In this document: piece by piece, positions 8,212 to 14,743 of the stretch | Layout: every line of letters begins with the position of its first letter | Position numbering within the stretch: position 1 is the first letter of the stretch | Assembly (NCBI GenBank): GCA_964483375.1 | Contig: CAZABJ010000052.1 | Location: 1-18,943 of the forward strand | Direction of reading: 5' to 3' | DNA length: 18,943 nucleotides | Source of the DNA: JAUIEH01 sp964483375 | GTDB lineage: Bacteria > Pseudomonadota > Alphaproteobacteria > Caulobacterales > Maricaulaceae | Position numbers and translations under genes: made by a program | Notes under the pieces: generated by a model | The model's input: only the letters and a program-made list of their open reading frames with translations | What the model was told of the DNA's origin: nothing | Databases searched by the model: none

Positions 8212-8282
8212 TGTCATCAACTCGTCACACGAATAAGCCTATATGCACCGGCAAGACGCTGACGCTTAGGGAAGGGTTCGCC

Positions 8283-8312
8283 TTCACTCAGTTCGCTGCT
8301 CAAGCTTATAGC
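8283..8312 (+). promoter_or_regulatory. candidate promoter of the HNH endonuclease gene
   Basis: TTCACT (8283-8288) and TATAGC (8307-8312) are separated by 18 bases, and each matches the housekeeping sigma consensus at four of six positions. The predicted start near 8319 would leave a leader of about 17 bases before the ATG at 8336, carrying the AAGGGGGG ribosome binding site. The matches are modest, so this is only a candidate. Confidence 0.3.
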
Positions 8313-8335
8313 GCCAAGGGCGCAAGGGGGGCCTG

Positions 8336-8902
8336 ATGGAGGTCATCGAGGCTCCCTTGCGCGGTTGGCCGTGTTTGGTGCTTAACGCCGACCATCGGCC
8401 GCTGAGCTACTACCCTCTATCGACATGGTCCTGGCAGGAAGCGATCAAGAATGTGTTTCTTGATCGGGTGAACATTGTGGCGACCTATGATCAGCCGATC
8501 CGGTCGCCCTCCTTCTCGATGCGCGCGCCTTCGGTGGTGTCGTTGAAGGAGTATGTCGCCCAAGACCGGCCGCCGGCCTTCACCCGCTTCAATGTGTTCC
8601 TCCGCGACGGTTTCGCCTGCGTCTATTGCGGATGGGACGAGCGGGAAGACTTGACGTTCGACCACCTCATCCCCCGCTCGCAAGGCGGGCGGACGACCTG
8701 GGCCAACATCGTGGCGGCCTGTTCGTCCTGCAATCTCAAAAAAGGCGGGCGCACGCCGGCGGAGGCGGACATGTATCCGGTGCGCAAACCGCGCCGCCCC
8801 ACCATGTATGAGCTGCAGGCCATGGGTCGTCGCTTTCCGCCCAACTACCTCCACAAGTCCTGGATGGACTATCTGTACTGGGACGTGGAGCTGGACGCGT
8901 AA
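8336..8902 (+). CDS. HNH endonuclease family protein
   Basis: 188 residues. The C-terminal half is a textbook HNH nuclease with two zinc-binding pairs: C95-x2-C98 (CVYC), FDHLIPRSQGG (108-118, catalytic Asp109-His110), TTWANIV (120-126) with the second-shell Asn124, and C129-x2-C132 followed by NLKK. The N-terminal 80 residues (VLNADHRPLSYYPLSTWSW) are the conserved extension of the small stand-alone HNH proteins common in proteobacteria. No methylase, restriction partner, intron or phage gene lies nearby, so a mobile or restriction role has no support here. The ATG at 8336 has a strong AAGGGGGG just upstream. The family is certain; the biological role is not known. Confidence 0.92.
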   Translation: MEVIEAPLRGWPCLVLNADHRPLSYYPLSTWSWQEAIKNVFLDRVNIVATYDQPIRSPSFSMRAPSVVSLKEYVAQDRPPAFTRFNVFLRDGFACVYCGWDEREDLTFDHLIPRSQGGRTTWANIVAACSSCNLKKGGRTPAEADMYPVRKPRRPTMYELQAMGRRFPPNYLHKSWMDYLYWDVELDA

Positions 8903-8946
8903 GGGGCGGAGACCGCGTCATCACGATGCGCGCGCTGTCGTCTCCA

Positions 8947-8967
8947 ATGACGGTGCGCGACCGTCAT
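8947..8967. repeat. perfect 8-bp palindrome between the HNH and MFS genes
   Basis: ATGACGGT-GCGCG-ACCGTCAT: two perfect 8-base arms around a 5-base spacer. It lies 45 bases after the HNH stop codon and 82 bases before the MFS start. Neither side has a T-run. The size and spacing would suit a dimeric repressor operator or a weak transcript-end hairpin. The sequence alone does not decide between them. Confidence 0.55.
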
Positions 8968-9048
8968 CCCTTCGACGCGACAGACCGCCGACGGCCGCTG
9001 CTGCATTGCGGCGTGACGCCGGTGCGATAAGGCCGCTACGGTCGGTGG

Positions 9049-10416
9049 ATGACCGCCGCCGCTCTTCCCGCGAGTTCCCCTGACCGCCCCTGGACTCGCC
9101 GGGCCTGGGTGGCGTTCGCCTCCGGCTTGGAGGTGTTCAACATCGCAGTCGTCTACGCGATTTTCGTCCCGTATTTCGTGTCCAACATGTTTGAAACGCC
9201 CGAGCGCGGCCAGGTGGTCTGGGGCGAAGTGGCCGCGCTTGGCGGGTTGATCGCCGCCATCGTCGCGCCGTTTTTGGGGTTCCTCGCCGAACGCCCGCGC
9301 ATGCGGCGCCTGCTCCTCGCCGCGGGCTTGGCGCTGAATGCGATACCCGCCTTCACGCTTGGATACGCCGAACCCGGCCTTGCCGGACCCTTGCTCGCGT
9401 TGGTTCTCGTCGCGCTCGCAGTGACGACGATGGCGAACGACATCAACTACATGTTGCTGGGAGCCGCATTGCCCGACGTCGCGCCGGGCCGGAAAATGGC
9501 GCGCACCAGCGCAGCCGCCGTGTCGGTCGGTTGGGCGGTGGGCATCACGGTGACGGTCGCCTTCACGCTGTTGTTCGTCCGGTCCGACATGCTCGGGCTC
9601 GGCCTTGACCCTGAGCGCTTCGAAGCGGAGCGCTTGGCCGGCCCGATCGCAGGCGCTTTGATGCTGGTCTTATGTCTGCCGTTGGTCTTCGCGCCGTTTC
9701 CTGAGCGGCGCGCCTCAACTGGGCCGCGCTTGCCGTGGTTCGCCCAACTTAAGCAGACGCTCCAGGCGCTTTTGGCGGAGCGCGCCGTCGCCATCGCCAT
9801 CGGCGCCCGGTTTTTCTACTGGTCGGGGCTCGTCCTGGTGCAGCTTTTCGGCGCCGCGCTGGGGCGCTCGGTGTTTGACTGGAACACCGAGACCACGGCG
9901 ATTTTCGGCTTGAGCGTTTTGGTGTTCGGCGCTGTGGGCGCCGCCCTGGGCGGTTTTCTTGAGGACCGTGTCGGCTCGCGCAACGCGATGATCATCGTCG
10001 TGCTCGGGCTCGCCGTGACCATGCTGGCGTTGCTCACCATGCAGCCCGACCGGATCTTTCTCGTTTTCGACGTCGCGCCCCGGGGCGAAGGCGACGCTAT
10101 GCTGAGCTCGGTCGCCGAACGCGTCGCGCTGAGCTTGGGCGCGCTGTCCGGGCTGTTTATCGGGCCCATGGGCCCGATCACGCGGACCCTAATTGCGCGG
10201 CTTTCCCCGCCTGGGCGCGAGGCGCGCTATTTCGGTTTGTCGACCTTGGCGGGAAACTCGACCAACGCGTTTGGACCGTTTCTTGTCGCCCAAGCCACGC
10301 TGTTCTTCGACAATCAACGGATGGGCATGTTGGTGTCCCCGATCCTTTTGTTGATCGGGGCCGCGATTTTGACCCAGTTGCCGTCGGCGCGAACAAGCCG
10401 CACGCCAGCCGCTTAG
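9049..10416 (+). CDS. MFS transporter, UMF1 (Atg22-like) family
   Basis: 455 residues with about 12 hydrophobic membrane spans and a central charged loop (about residues 180-245), the layout of the major facilitator superfamily. Features pointing to the UMF1/Atg22-like branch are the N-terminal WTRRAWVAFASGLEVFNIAVVYAI stretch, the NYMLLGAALPDVAPGRKMARTSAAAVSVGWAVGI segment after span 4 (bulky ALPD followed by a glycine-rich helix), and the late ISRL-type segment TLIARLSPPGREARYFGLSTLAGN. Atg22 exports amino acids from the yeast vacuole; the bacterial members have no settled substrate. The ATG at 9049 has only GGTGG upstream. The gene ends 9 bases from the end of convergent coq7, with no terminator between them. 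Confidence 0.85.
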   Translation: MTAAALPASSPDRPWTRRAWVAFASGLEVFNIAVVYAIFVPYFVSNMFETPERGQVVWGEVAALGGLIAAIVAPFLGFLAERPRMRRLLLAAGLALNAIPAFTLGYAEPGLAGPLLALVLVALAVTTMANDINYMLLGAALPDVAPGRKMARTSAAAVSVGWAVGITVTVAFTLLFVRSDMLGLGLDPERFEAERLAGPIAGALMLVLCLPLVFAPFPERRASTGPRLPWFAQLKQTLQALLAERAVAIAIGARFFYWSGLVLVQLFGAALGRSVFDWNTETTAIFGLSVLVFGAVGAALGGFLEDRVGSRNAMIIVVLGLAVTMLALLTMQPDRIFLVFDVAPRGEGDAMLSSVAERVALSLGALSGLFIGPMGPITRTLIARLSPPGREARYFGLSTLAGNSTNAFGPFLVAQATLFFDNQRMGMLVSPILLLIGAAILTQLPSARTSRTPAA

Positions 10417-10425
10417 CGCTTTTAG

Positions 10426-11007
10426 TCAGATCTTCTCGCTGACTTTGATGGCGAGGCGGCAGCCCGCTTTGATGAGGCCTGACAGGAGCGGATAGCCGAC
10501 GGCGTCTTTGGCGCCTTCCTCGACCGCCAAATCCCGGTGCGCGATCTCTTCTTGGCGAAACTGCTCGAACTGACGTGCGAGGCCGGGTTCGTCCAAAGCG
10601 GTCAGCTCGTCGACCTGCTCTCGGTAGTGGCCTTCGATCACGTCCTCCACCGCCTCGGTGCAGGCATGCGCGGCGCGCTCGCCCATCAGCGCGGTCGCCG
10701 CTCCGAGCGCAAAACCCGCGACATTCCACAGAGGCATCAGTGCGGTGGGCCGGGCGCGGCGTTCTTGGATGAGCGCGTCAAAAGCGTCCAAATGGGCTTG
10801 TTCGTCGGCTTCCATCTCGGCGAGCTGGCTGGCGATCCGCTGTTTGCCGGGCCGTTTGTCGAACACCGCCCTTTGGCCGCGATAGATGGCGACCGCGCCG
10901 TATTCGCCCGCGTGGTCGACGCGGATCATTTCCTCTACGCGACGATCTTTGGCGCCGTCTCCCGGCATGGGGAGCCGGGCGGGCGCCGTTTCAACGTCCT
11001 GCTTCAT
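10426..11007 (-). CDS. coq7: demethoxyubiquinone hydroxylase Coq7
   Basis: 193 residues, a membrane-associated di-iron carboxylate enzyme. It hydroxylates demethoxyubiquinone, the penultimate step of ubiquinone synthesis. The four-helix ligand pattern is complete: Glu35 in RVDHAGEYGA, Glu66/Glu69-x2-His72 in MEADEQAH, Glu121 in EDVIEGHY, and Glu154-x2-His157 in EEIAHRD. ATG 11007 has GGAGG 7 bases upstream and overlaps the dsbB stop codon (ATGA, 11004-11007), so translation is coupled. A longer in-frame start would overlap dsbB by 105 bases and has no family support. It is the last gene of exoD-dsbB-coq7. Its presence shows an aerobic respiratory chain using ubiquinone. Confidence 0.95.
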   Translation of the reverse strand: MKQDVETAPARLPMPGDGAKDRRVEEMIRVDHAGEYGAVAIYRGQRAVFDKRPGKQRIASQLAEMEADEQAHLDAFDALIQERRARPTALMPLWNVAGFALGAATALMGERAAHACTEAVEDVIEGHYREQVDELTALDEPGLARQFEQFRQEEIAHRDLAVEEGAKDAVGYPLLSGLIKAGCRLAIKVSEKI

Positions 11008-11537
11008 CGTACTTCCTCCAACACGTGGCGCGAACCGATGGCGGCCAAGAGGCTCGCGATGGCGAGCCCGAGCGCCAGAACGGCGTTTTGGCCGGCCATC
11101 GACAGACCCCAAGTCGTGTCAGGGAAACGATAGGGCGGCTCATCACAGGCGACCACGTTCATCGGCGCGGAAATCATCGACGGGTCGAAGTCCTCCATAG
11201 TCCCCGTGCAGGGCGGTCCCGGCCACCACGTCCATTCAGCCCCAGCGTGATAGGAGGCGATGACAAGATTGGTCAGAAATCCCCCCGCGATGAGCATCGT
11301 TATGGCGCGAGCGGCTTGATCCTCCGGCGCGCGCCACCAAATCGGCGCGCTGAGCGCGGAAACAGCGACGACGGCCCAATAGACGTTGCGTTGCGCCAAG
11401 CAGAGCGGGCAAGGCTGCATGCCGCCAATATGCTGAAAGCCGAGTGCGACGAGGTTGAGAAACAACGCCGCAAGGCCCGCCGTGGCGGGCCAATAGCGCC
11501 AGGCGATGCCGGCGGCGCGTTGGGCGAATTCCCTCAT
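11004..11537 (-). CDS. dsbB: disulfide bond formation protein DsbB
   Basis: 177 residues, a four-span inner-membrane protein that reoxidises the periplasmic thiol oxidase DsbA and passes electrons to ubiquinone. Both periplasmic cysteine pairs are present: C43-x2-C46 (PCPLC, followed by the conserved QR of the second span) and C110/C131 in the second loop (WWPGPPC ... VVACDEPPYRF). Spans lie at about 17-36, 51-67, 77-95 and 147-166. The ATG at 11537 has TAGGAA upstream. Sitting next to coq7, which makes its electron acceptor, is functionally sensible; the two genes overlap by 4 bp. Extracellular proteins in this window with paired cysteines, such as the protease at 12667-13941, are plausible clients. 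Confidence 0.93.
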   Translation of the reverse strand: MREFAQRAAGIAWRYWPATAGLAALFLNLVALGFQHIGGMQPCPLCLAQRNVYWAVVAVSALSAPIWWRAPEDQAARAITMLIAGGFLTNLVIASYHAGAEWTWWPGPPCTGTMEDFDPSMISAPMNVVACDEPPYRFPDTTWGLSMAGQNAVLALGLAIASLLAAIGSRHVLEEVR

Positions 11538-11590
11538 GGTTCCTACCTACGAACGTGTCGCAAAGGCGTCGAGGCGACGCAGCGTCGCGC

Positions 11591-12232
11591 TTAGCTTGAC
11601 GAGACGAGCCCACGGAGAAAGTCGATGATCGCGGAGAACCCATAGGTCCCCATAAACACCGCCGCCGCGGCCAAGAGCGAAAGCCAGACCACGCCGAGGA
11701 TCAAACCGGCGATCACCAGAACGCCGTCGCGCTCCAAAAGCCCGAGCGCCGTCAACGCCACCGCAAAGCCCGGCACGGTGTTTGTCGAAGGAAAAGGGAT
11801 CAGAATCGAGGCGCAAAAGAGGACAAGCATCACCCCAATGACACGCTCGGCGGCGGGCGCGGCTAGAAATGTGAGCCGCGGCGAAGCGATCCGATCAGCC
11901 CATCCGAAAAACCGCCGAGCGCCGCGCGCCATGCGTTCGAGCCCCTGCTTGTCGAGGCGTCGGGCGCGGAAGCGTTCGGGCAGCCAGGGTTCGTTGCGGC
12001 CCATCGCCATCTGCGCGGCGAACACCATCATGGGCACCGCGACGATCTGCGGGATGACGTAAAGAAACGGGATGCAGCAGGGCAGGGCGAGGGCGAACAG
12101 CACCGCGCCAAAGGCCCGTTCGCCCAGTTTCTCCAACAGCTCGGCGAGGGTCAGGCCGTCAGCGTCCGCCTCCTCGGCGATGATTTCGATCGCACGCACC
12201 AAGCTGGTGCGTGGGGCGGCTTCCACGGTCAT
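11591..12232 (-). CDS. ExoD family membrane protein
   Basis: 213 residues of the ExoD family, named for a Rhizobium gene needed for exopolysaccharide production and nodule invasion; its molecular activity is unknown. Family marks are LTLAELLEKLGERAFGAVLFALALPCCIP (27-55), an amphipathic charged middle (80-120), and IPFPSTNTVPGFAVALTALGLLERDG (145-170) before the C-terminal membrane spans. The ATG at 12232 has GGAG 8 bases upstream. The frame is open further up, but that extension runs into the tRNA-Leu gene on the other strand and is not coding. The gene is 53 bases upstream of dsbB on the same strand, so the two are probably in one transcript. Confidence 0.88.
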   Translation of the reverse strand: MTVEAAPRTSLVRAIEIIAEEADADGLTLAELLEKLGERAFGAVLFALALPCCIPFLYVIPQIVAVPMMVFAAQMAMGRNEPWLPERFRARRLDKQGLERMARGARRFFGWADRIASPRLTFLAAPAAERVIGVMLVLFCASILIPFPSTNTVPGFAVALTALGLLERDGVLVIAGLILGVVWLSLLAAAAVFMGTYGFSAIIDFLRGLVSSS

Positions 12233-12296
12233 CGGCGAGCTCCAGTGAGAAAGGCGGCGGGACCTTAGAGGCGAGGGACGAGGGCGTCGAGCGACG

Positions 12297-12324
12297 TTGA
12301 TTCCGCCCTGCGCGCGGGTATGGT
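12297..12324 (+). promoter_or_regulatory. candidate promoter of tRNA-Leu
   Basis: TTGATT (12297-12302) and TATGGT (12319-12324) are separated by 16 bases and each matches the housekeeping consensus at four positions. Transcription would start near 12331, about 30 bases before the mature tRNA 5' end, a normal leader for RNase P processing. It shares a 127-bp gap with the divergent exoD gene. Confidence 0.4.
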
Positions 12325-12359
12325 ATGCGGCTCGCGCGACAGGCTCGGCCGTCGCGAAA

Positions 12360-12446
12360 GCCCCCGTGGCGGAATTGGTAGACGCGACGGATTCAAAATC
12401 CGTTTCTGGAGACAGAGTGTCCGTTCGAGTCGGACCGGGGGCACCA
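12360..12446 (+). tRNA. tRNA-Leu (anticodon CAA)
   Basis: An 87-base class II tRNA with CCA encoded. The acceptor stem GCCCCCG/CGGGGGC is perfect, with discriminator A. The anticodon arm is ACGGA-TTCAAAA-TCCGT with anticodon CAA at 12394-12396, reading leucine codon UUG. A long variable arm (TCTG...CAGA) marks it as leucine-type. The T arm is GTCCG-TTCGAGT-CGGAC. No repeat of the 3' end and no integrase gene are seen nearby, so it does not look like an occupied integration site here. Confidence 0.98.
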
Positions 12447-12622
12447 GCCGCATTCAACGTGTTTTGGGCCGTCAGATTGGCGCGCCGCGCGCCCGAGCGC
12501 CCATGATCGCATCGCGAGATTTTTCGCTTCGCCTCTCGCCTTCGGCGCGCATCTTGCTATCGTCTTAGGCGATGCGCGGCGGATTCCCTCTCCTGCCTCA
12601 CGTATCGCGTAAAACGGAATGG

Positions 12623-12662
12623 AAACGTCCGCCCCACCGCCAATGGGGCGGACGTTTTTCTT
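12623..12662 (+). terminator. strong, probably bidirectional intrinsic terminator
   Basis: A perfect 13-bp stem (12623-12635 with 12645-12657; AAACGTCCGCCCC type) with a 9-base loop, followed on the plus strand by TTTTTCTT. On the minus strand, entered 8 bases after the secreted protease stop codon, the tail is TTTCCATTCC, weaker but workable. It can end the protease transcript and also stop plus-strand transcription. The only plus-strand gene upstream is tRNA-Leu, about 180 bases away. Confidence 0.85.
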
Positions 12663-12666
12663 AGCG

Positions 12667-13941
12667 CTAGGGCGTGACCTTCGGGGTCGCCGGGTCGCCG
12701 TCGAAGCCGCCGGCGGCTGCGCCGCCCGCCTCGTCATACGCCGCCATGCCGGGCTTGAGCGGGAAGACGATGTCGGCGGAGATCGGGGAGCCGTTGCCGG
12801 TTTCGCCATTTAGGAACGGTGCGACGAAGTCGAAAAACGACTCCGCCCGCACCGCGATGTAGTCGTAAGCCTCAGGCCCGGCCGGGTTGTCGCGATACTG
12901 AGACTCAACGCCCATCACGTGCCACTGCTCGCCCTGCCGCCACATGAAGGGCGAACCGGAATCGCCCCGCGTGGTGTCGCAATTATGGGCCATGGTCCCG
13001 TCGTCATAGATCTCCGTCAGCCGGCAGCCGCGGTTGCCCGATAGGTTGTCGCCGGTGTCCTGGCTATAGCCGGCTTGGTAAATCGGGGTCTCGAGCGCGC
13101 GCACGCGGCCCACCGCGTCGACCAAGGGCCGAACGGTCAAGAAACCGAGTTCCGCACCCAGCGGTTCATCGATGCGCAACAGCGCCCAATCGGCGCCCTC
13201 AATGGCGGTGGTGCCGTTGAACAGGTCGGTGTCCCAATTGGGGTCGATGACGTAGTCCACGACGTCCGCCGTCCGCGGGCCGCCGGGGAGCATCGCGCCG
13301 GTGCTGAACGTCCCGCGCGCGTCGGCGTGCGGACCGTCATGGATGCAGTGGGACGCCGTCGCAAGCACGTCGGGCGCAATGAGCGCGGCGGTGCAGGCCC
13401 CGCCCGAAGCCATGCGCAGCTCGCCGATGACCGACCATGGAAACTCATTGGTGGGGAAGACGAACCGGTCGTCATTCCCGAAATAGTGGTCATACATGTT
13501 GAGCGGGCGTTCGCGGCCGACGCAGTCGGAGCGGTCGGTCATGGCGGCGCAAGTGCCGGGGCCTGAGCCCGGCTCTTCGCAGACATTGTTGAAGGCGGTC
13601 GCGCAGCTGTCGTCTCGTCCGCGCAGGTGAGACAGGTCGCCGCAATCGGTCAAATCGGTGCCGGCCTGGCAGGCCCCGGTGCCGTAGCTGGGTTCGTCGC
13701 ACTCCCCGTCGCGAGCGTATTCGCAGCTGTCATTGTCGCCGCCGCCGGCGATGGTCCCAGGCTTTCCGCCGTCCTGCCTGCCTGCCGGTTCGGTCAGCCC
13801 GTAGCGCGCGCGCCAGGCGGCGACGTCCCCGCTGGTGAGCCGTTCCGCACTCGGGGAGACGGCGGGAAAATCCTCATCGTCGCCAAAGGCGACGGCGGGC
13901 GAACACGTCGCGGCGAGCGCCGCAGCGAGCAACAAACGCAT
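12667..13941 (-). CDS. secreted trypsin-like serine protease with two cysteine-rich repeats
   Basis: 424 residues. Signal peptide 1-18 (MRLLLAAALAATCSPAVA). A propeptide-like stretch follows to about 70, then two 40-residue modules with identical cysteine spacing: C73-x7-C81-x9-C91-x8-C100 and C113-x7-C121-x9-C131-x8-C140. Both are rich in Asp/Asn/Gly (DSCEYARDGECDEP, TDLTDC). The trypsin-like domain (about 155-385) has His198 in TASHC, Asp251 in GADWALLRID and Ser328 in RGDSGSP, a full triad of the V8/trypsin type. The acidic repeats may bind calcium, but this is not shown. I start at ATG 13941, giving a clean signal peptide, with AAGGAG 11 bases upstream; ATG 13962 is an alternative. The stop codon sits just before a strong terminator. 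The substrate is unknown. Confidence 0.87.
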   Translation of the reverse strand: MRLLLAAALAATCSPAVAFGDDEDFPAVSPSAERLTSGDVAAWRARYGLTEPAGRQDGGKPGTIAGGGDNDSCEYARDGECDEPSYGTGACQAGTDLTDCGDLSHLRGRDDSCATAFNNVCEEPGSGPGTCAAMTDRSDCVGRERPLNMYDHYFGNDDRFVFPTNEFPWSVIGELRMASGGACTAALIAPDVLATASHCIHDGPHADARGTFSTGAMLPGGPRTADVVDYVIDPNWDTDLFNGTTAIEGADWALLRIDEPLGAELGFLTVRPLVDAVGRVRALETPIYQAGYSQDTGDNLSGNRGCRLTEIYDDGTMAHNCDTTRGDSGSPFMWRQGEQWHVMGVESQYRDNPAGPEAYDYIAVRAESFFDFVAPFLNGETGNGSPISADIVFPLKPGMAAYDEAGGAAAGGFDGDPATPKVTP

Positions 13942-14030
13942 GTCCAAACTGGCTCCTTGCATCCCCAACCGCGCGAGCCTATCGCCTCTGCGGCGAAAAG
14001 GTCCATGCGCGGATTGCGTTCCTGCAGAGT

Positions 14031-14054
14031 CCGCGGCGCCTGAACGCGCCGCGG
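14031..14054 (-). terminator. GC-only hairpin after the unknown gene at 14071, possible terminator
   Basis: CCGCGGCGC and GCGCCGCGG make a perfect 9-bp stem with a 6-base loop, 17 bases downstream of the stop codon of the minus-strand gene. No T-run follows (ACTCTGCAGG). The position suits transcript termination or 3'-end protection; the missing U-tract argues for a weak or rho-assisted site. Confidence 0.5.
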
Positions 14055-14070
14055 CATCCGCCGCGCGGCC

Positions 14071-14709
14071 TTAAGCGGCGGAGCGTTCGGCCAGCGCAGC
14101 GTCGGTGTAAAATTTGTGTCGCGACCAGATACGCTCGAATGACGTGTCCTTTTCCGCGGTTTTGGGCGTGCGCTGCACAAAACGCGTGGCGATCGCGGCC
14201 GCCTCTTGTTTGCGGATGTCGGGATCGTCCTTCAGCCGTTCGAACACCGCGCGGAAGGTCTCTGGATCGGTGTATGTGGCCTCAAGCGCGCGCGCATAGT
14301 CGGCGACGAGCTTTTCGTCGGGTTTCGCCGCCCGGGCTTTCCCCGATTTTTTCTCCCGCGCTTGGGCCACCGCGTCGATCAAGCTCACTGGGGAGGCGCG
14401 CCAATAGGGTTTGAGAAAGCTGAGCAGTCTTTGGAAATCATCCGCGACCGGCTTTTTGCCGACCCCGGACACCCAGGCGCAGGCGGCGGACAGGGCGGCC
14501 GCCAAGTCCCCGATAGTCCGGCCTTTTTCCGCCGCCGGCAGCGCGCCCGCCCGTTCGGCGCGTTTGAGCACCGCAGCGACGGTGCCCCCGGCGGGATCGT
14601 CGAAGAGTTTCGCGATCACGCGAAGGTCGACGGCGGCCCCGCGGGCCCCGCCGGCGTTGAGAACCGTGGCGAAGCCCAAGAGCTTGTCTTGAAAGTCACG
14701 GGCGTTCAT
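14071..14709 (-). CDS. protein of unknown function
   Basis: 212 residues that I do not recognise. It is soluble, alanine-rich and mostly helical, with no signal peptide or membrane span and a single cysteine (AACAWV). The N-terminal half (1-105) reads as a run of short helices (FQDKLLGFATVLNAGG, LRVIAKLFDD, IGDLAAALSAACAWV). A lysine-rich hinge follows (EKKSGKARAAKPDEK, about 118-132), then a second helical part (ATYTDPETFRAVFERLKDDPDIRKQEAAAIATRFV). The basic hinge may bind nucleic acid, but nothing shows this. Frame length, GC-rich third positions and the hairpin after the stop codon support a real gene. The ATG at 14709 has AAAGAG nearby and lies 34 bases after the DUF2157 gene, a likely operon partner. 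Confidence 0.75.
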   Translation of the reverse strand: MNARDFQDKLLGFATVLNAGGARGAAVDLRVIAKLFDDPAGGTVAAVLKRAERAGALPAAEKGRTIGDLAAALSAACAWVSGVGKKPVADDFQRLLSFLKPYWRASPVSLIDAVAQAREKKSGKARAAKPDEKLVADYARALEATYTDPETFRAVFERLKDDPDIRKQEAAAIATRFVQRTPKTAEKDTSFERIWSRHKFYTDAALAERSAA

Positions 14710-14743
14710 GCGCGCTCTTTACACTGATTTGCGCGCTGCGCGA

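Noticed and set aside
8336..8902. HNH protein as a restriction, homing or defence nuclease
   Set aside because: No methylase, intron, intein, phage or defence partner is adjacent; the protein matches the widespread single-copy HNH type.
12360..12446. tRNA-Leu as an integration site for a mobile island
   Set aside because: No integrase gene, no direct repeat of the tRNA 3' end within the window, and the neighbours are ordinary chromosomal genes.
12233..12457. N-terminal extension of the ExoD gene
   Set aside because: The 75-codon extension runs through the tRNA-Leu gene on the opposite strand; ATG 12232 has a good ribosome binding site and fits the family length.
12572..12664. 30-codon plus-strand frame (MRGGFPLLPHVSRK...)
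   Set aside because: It reads straight through the intrinsic terminator stem and has no ribosome binding site; chance frame.
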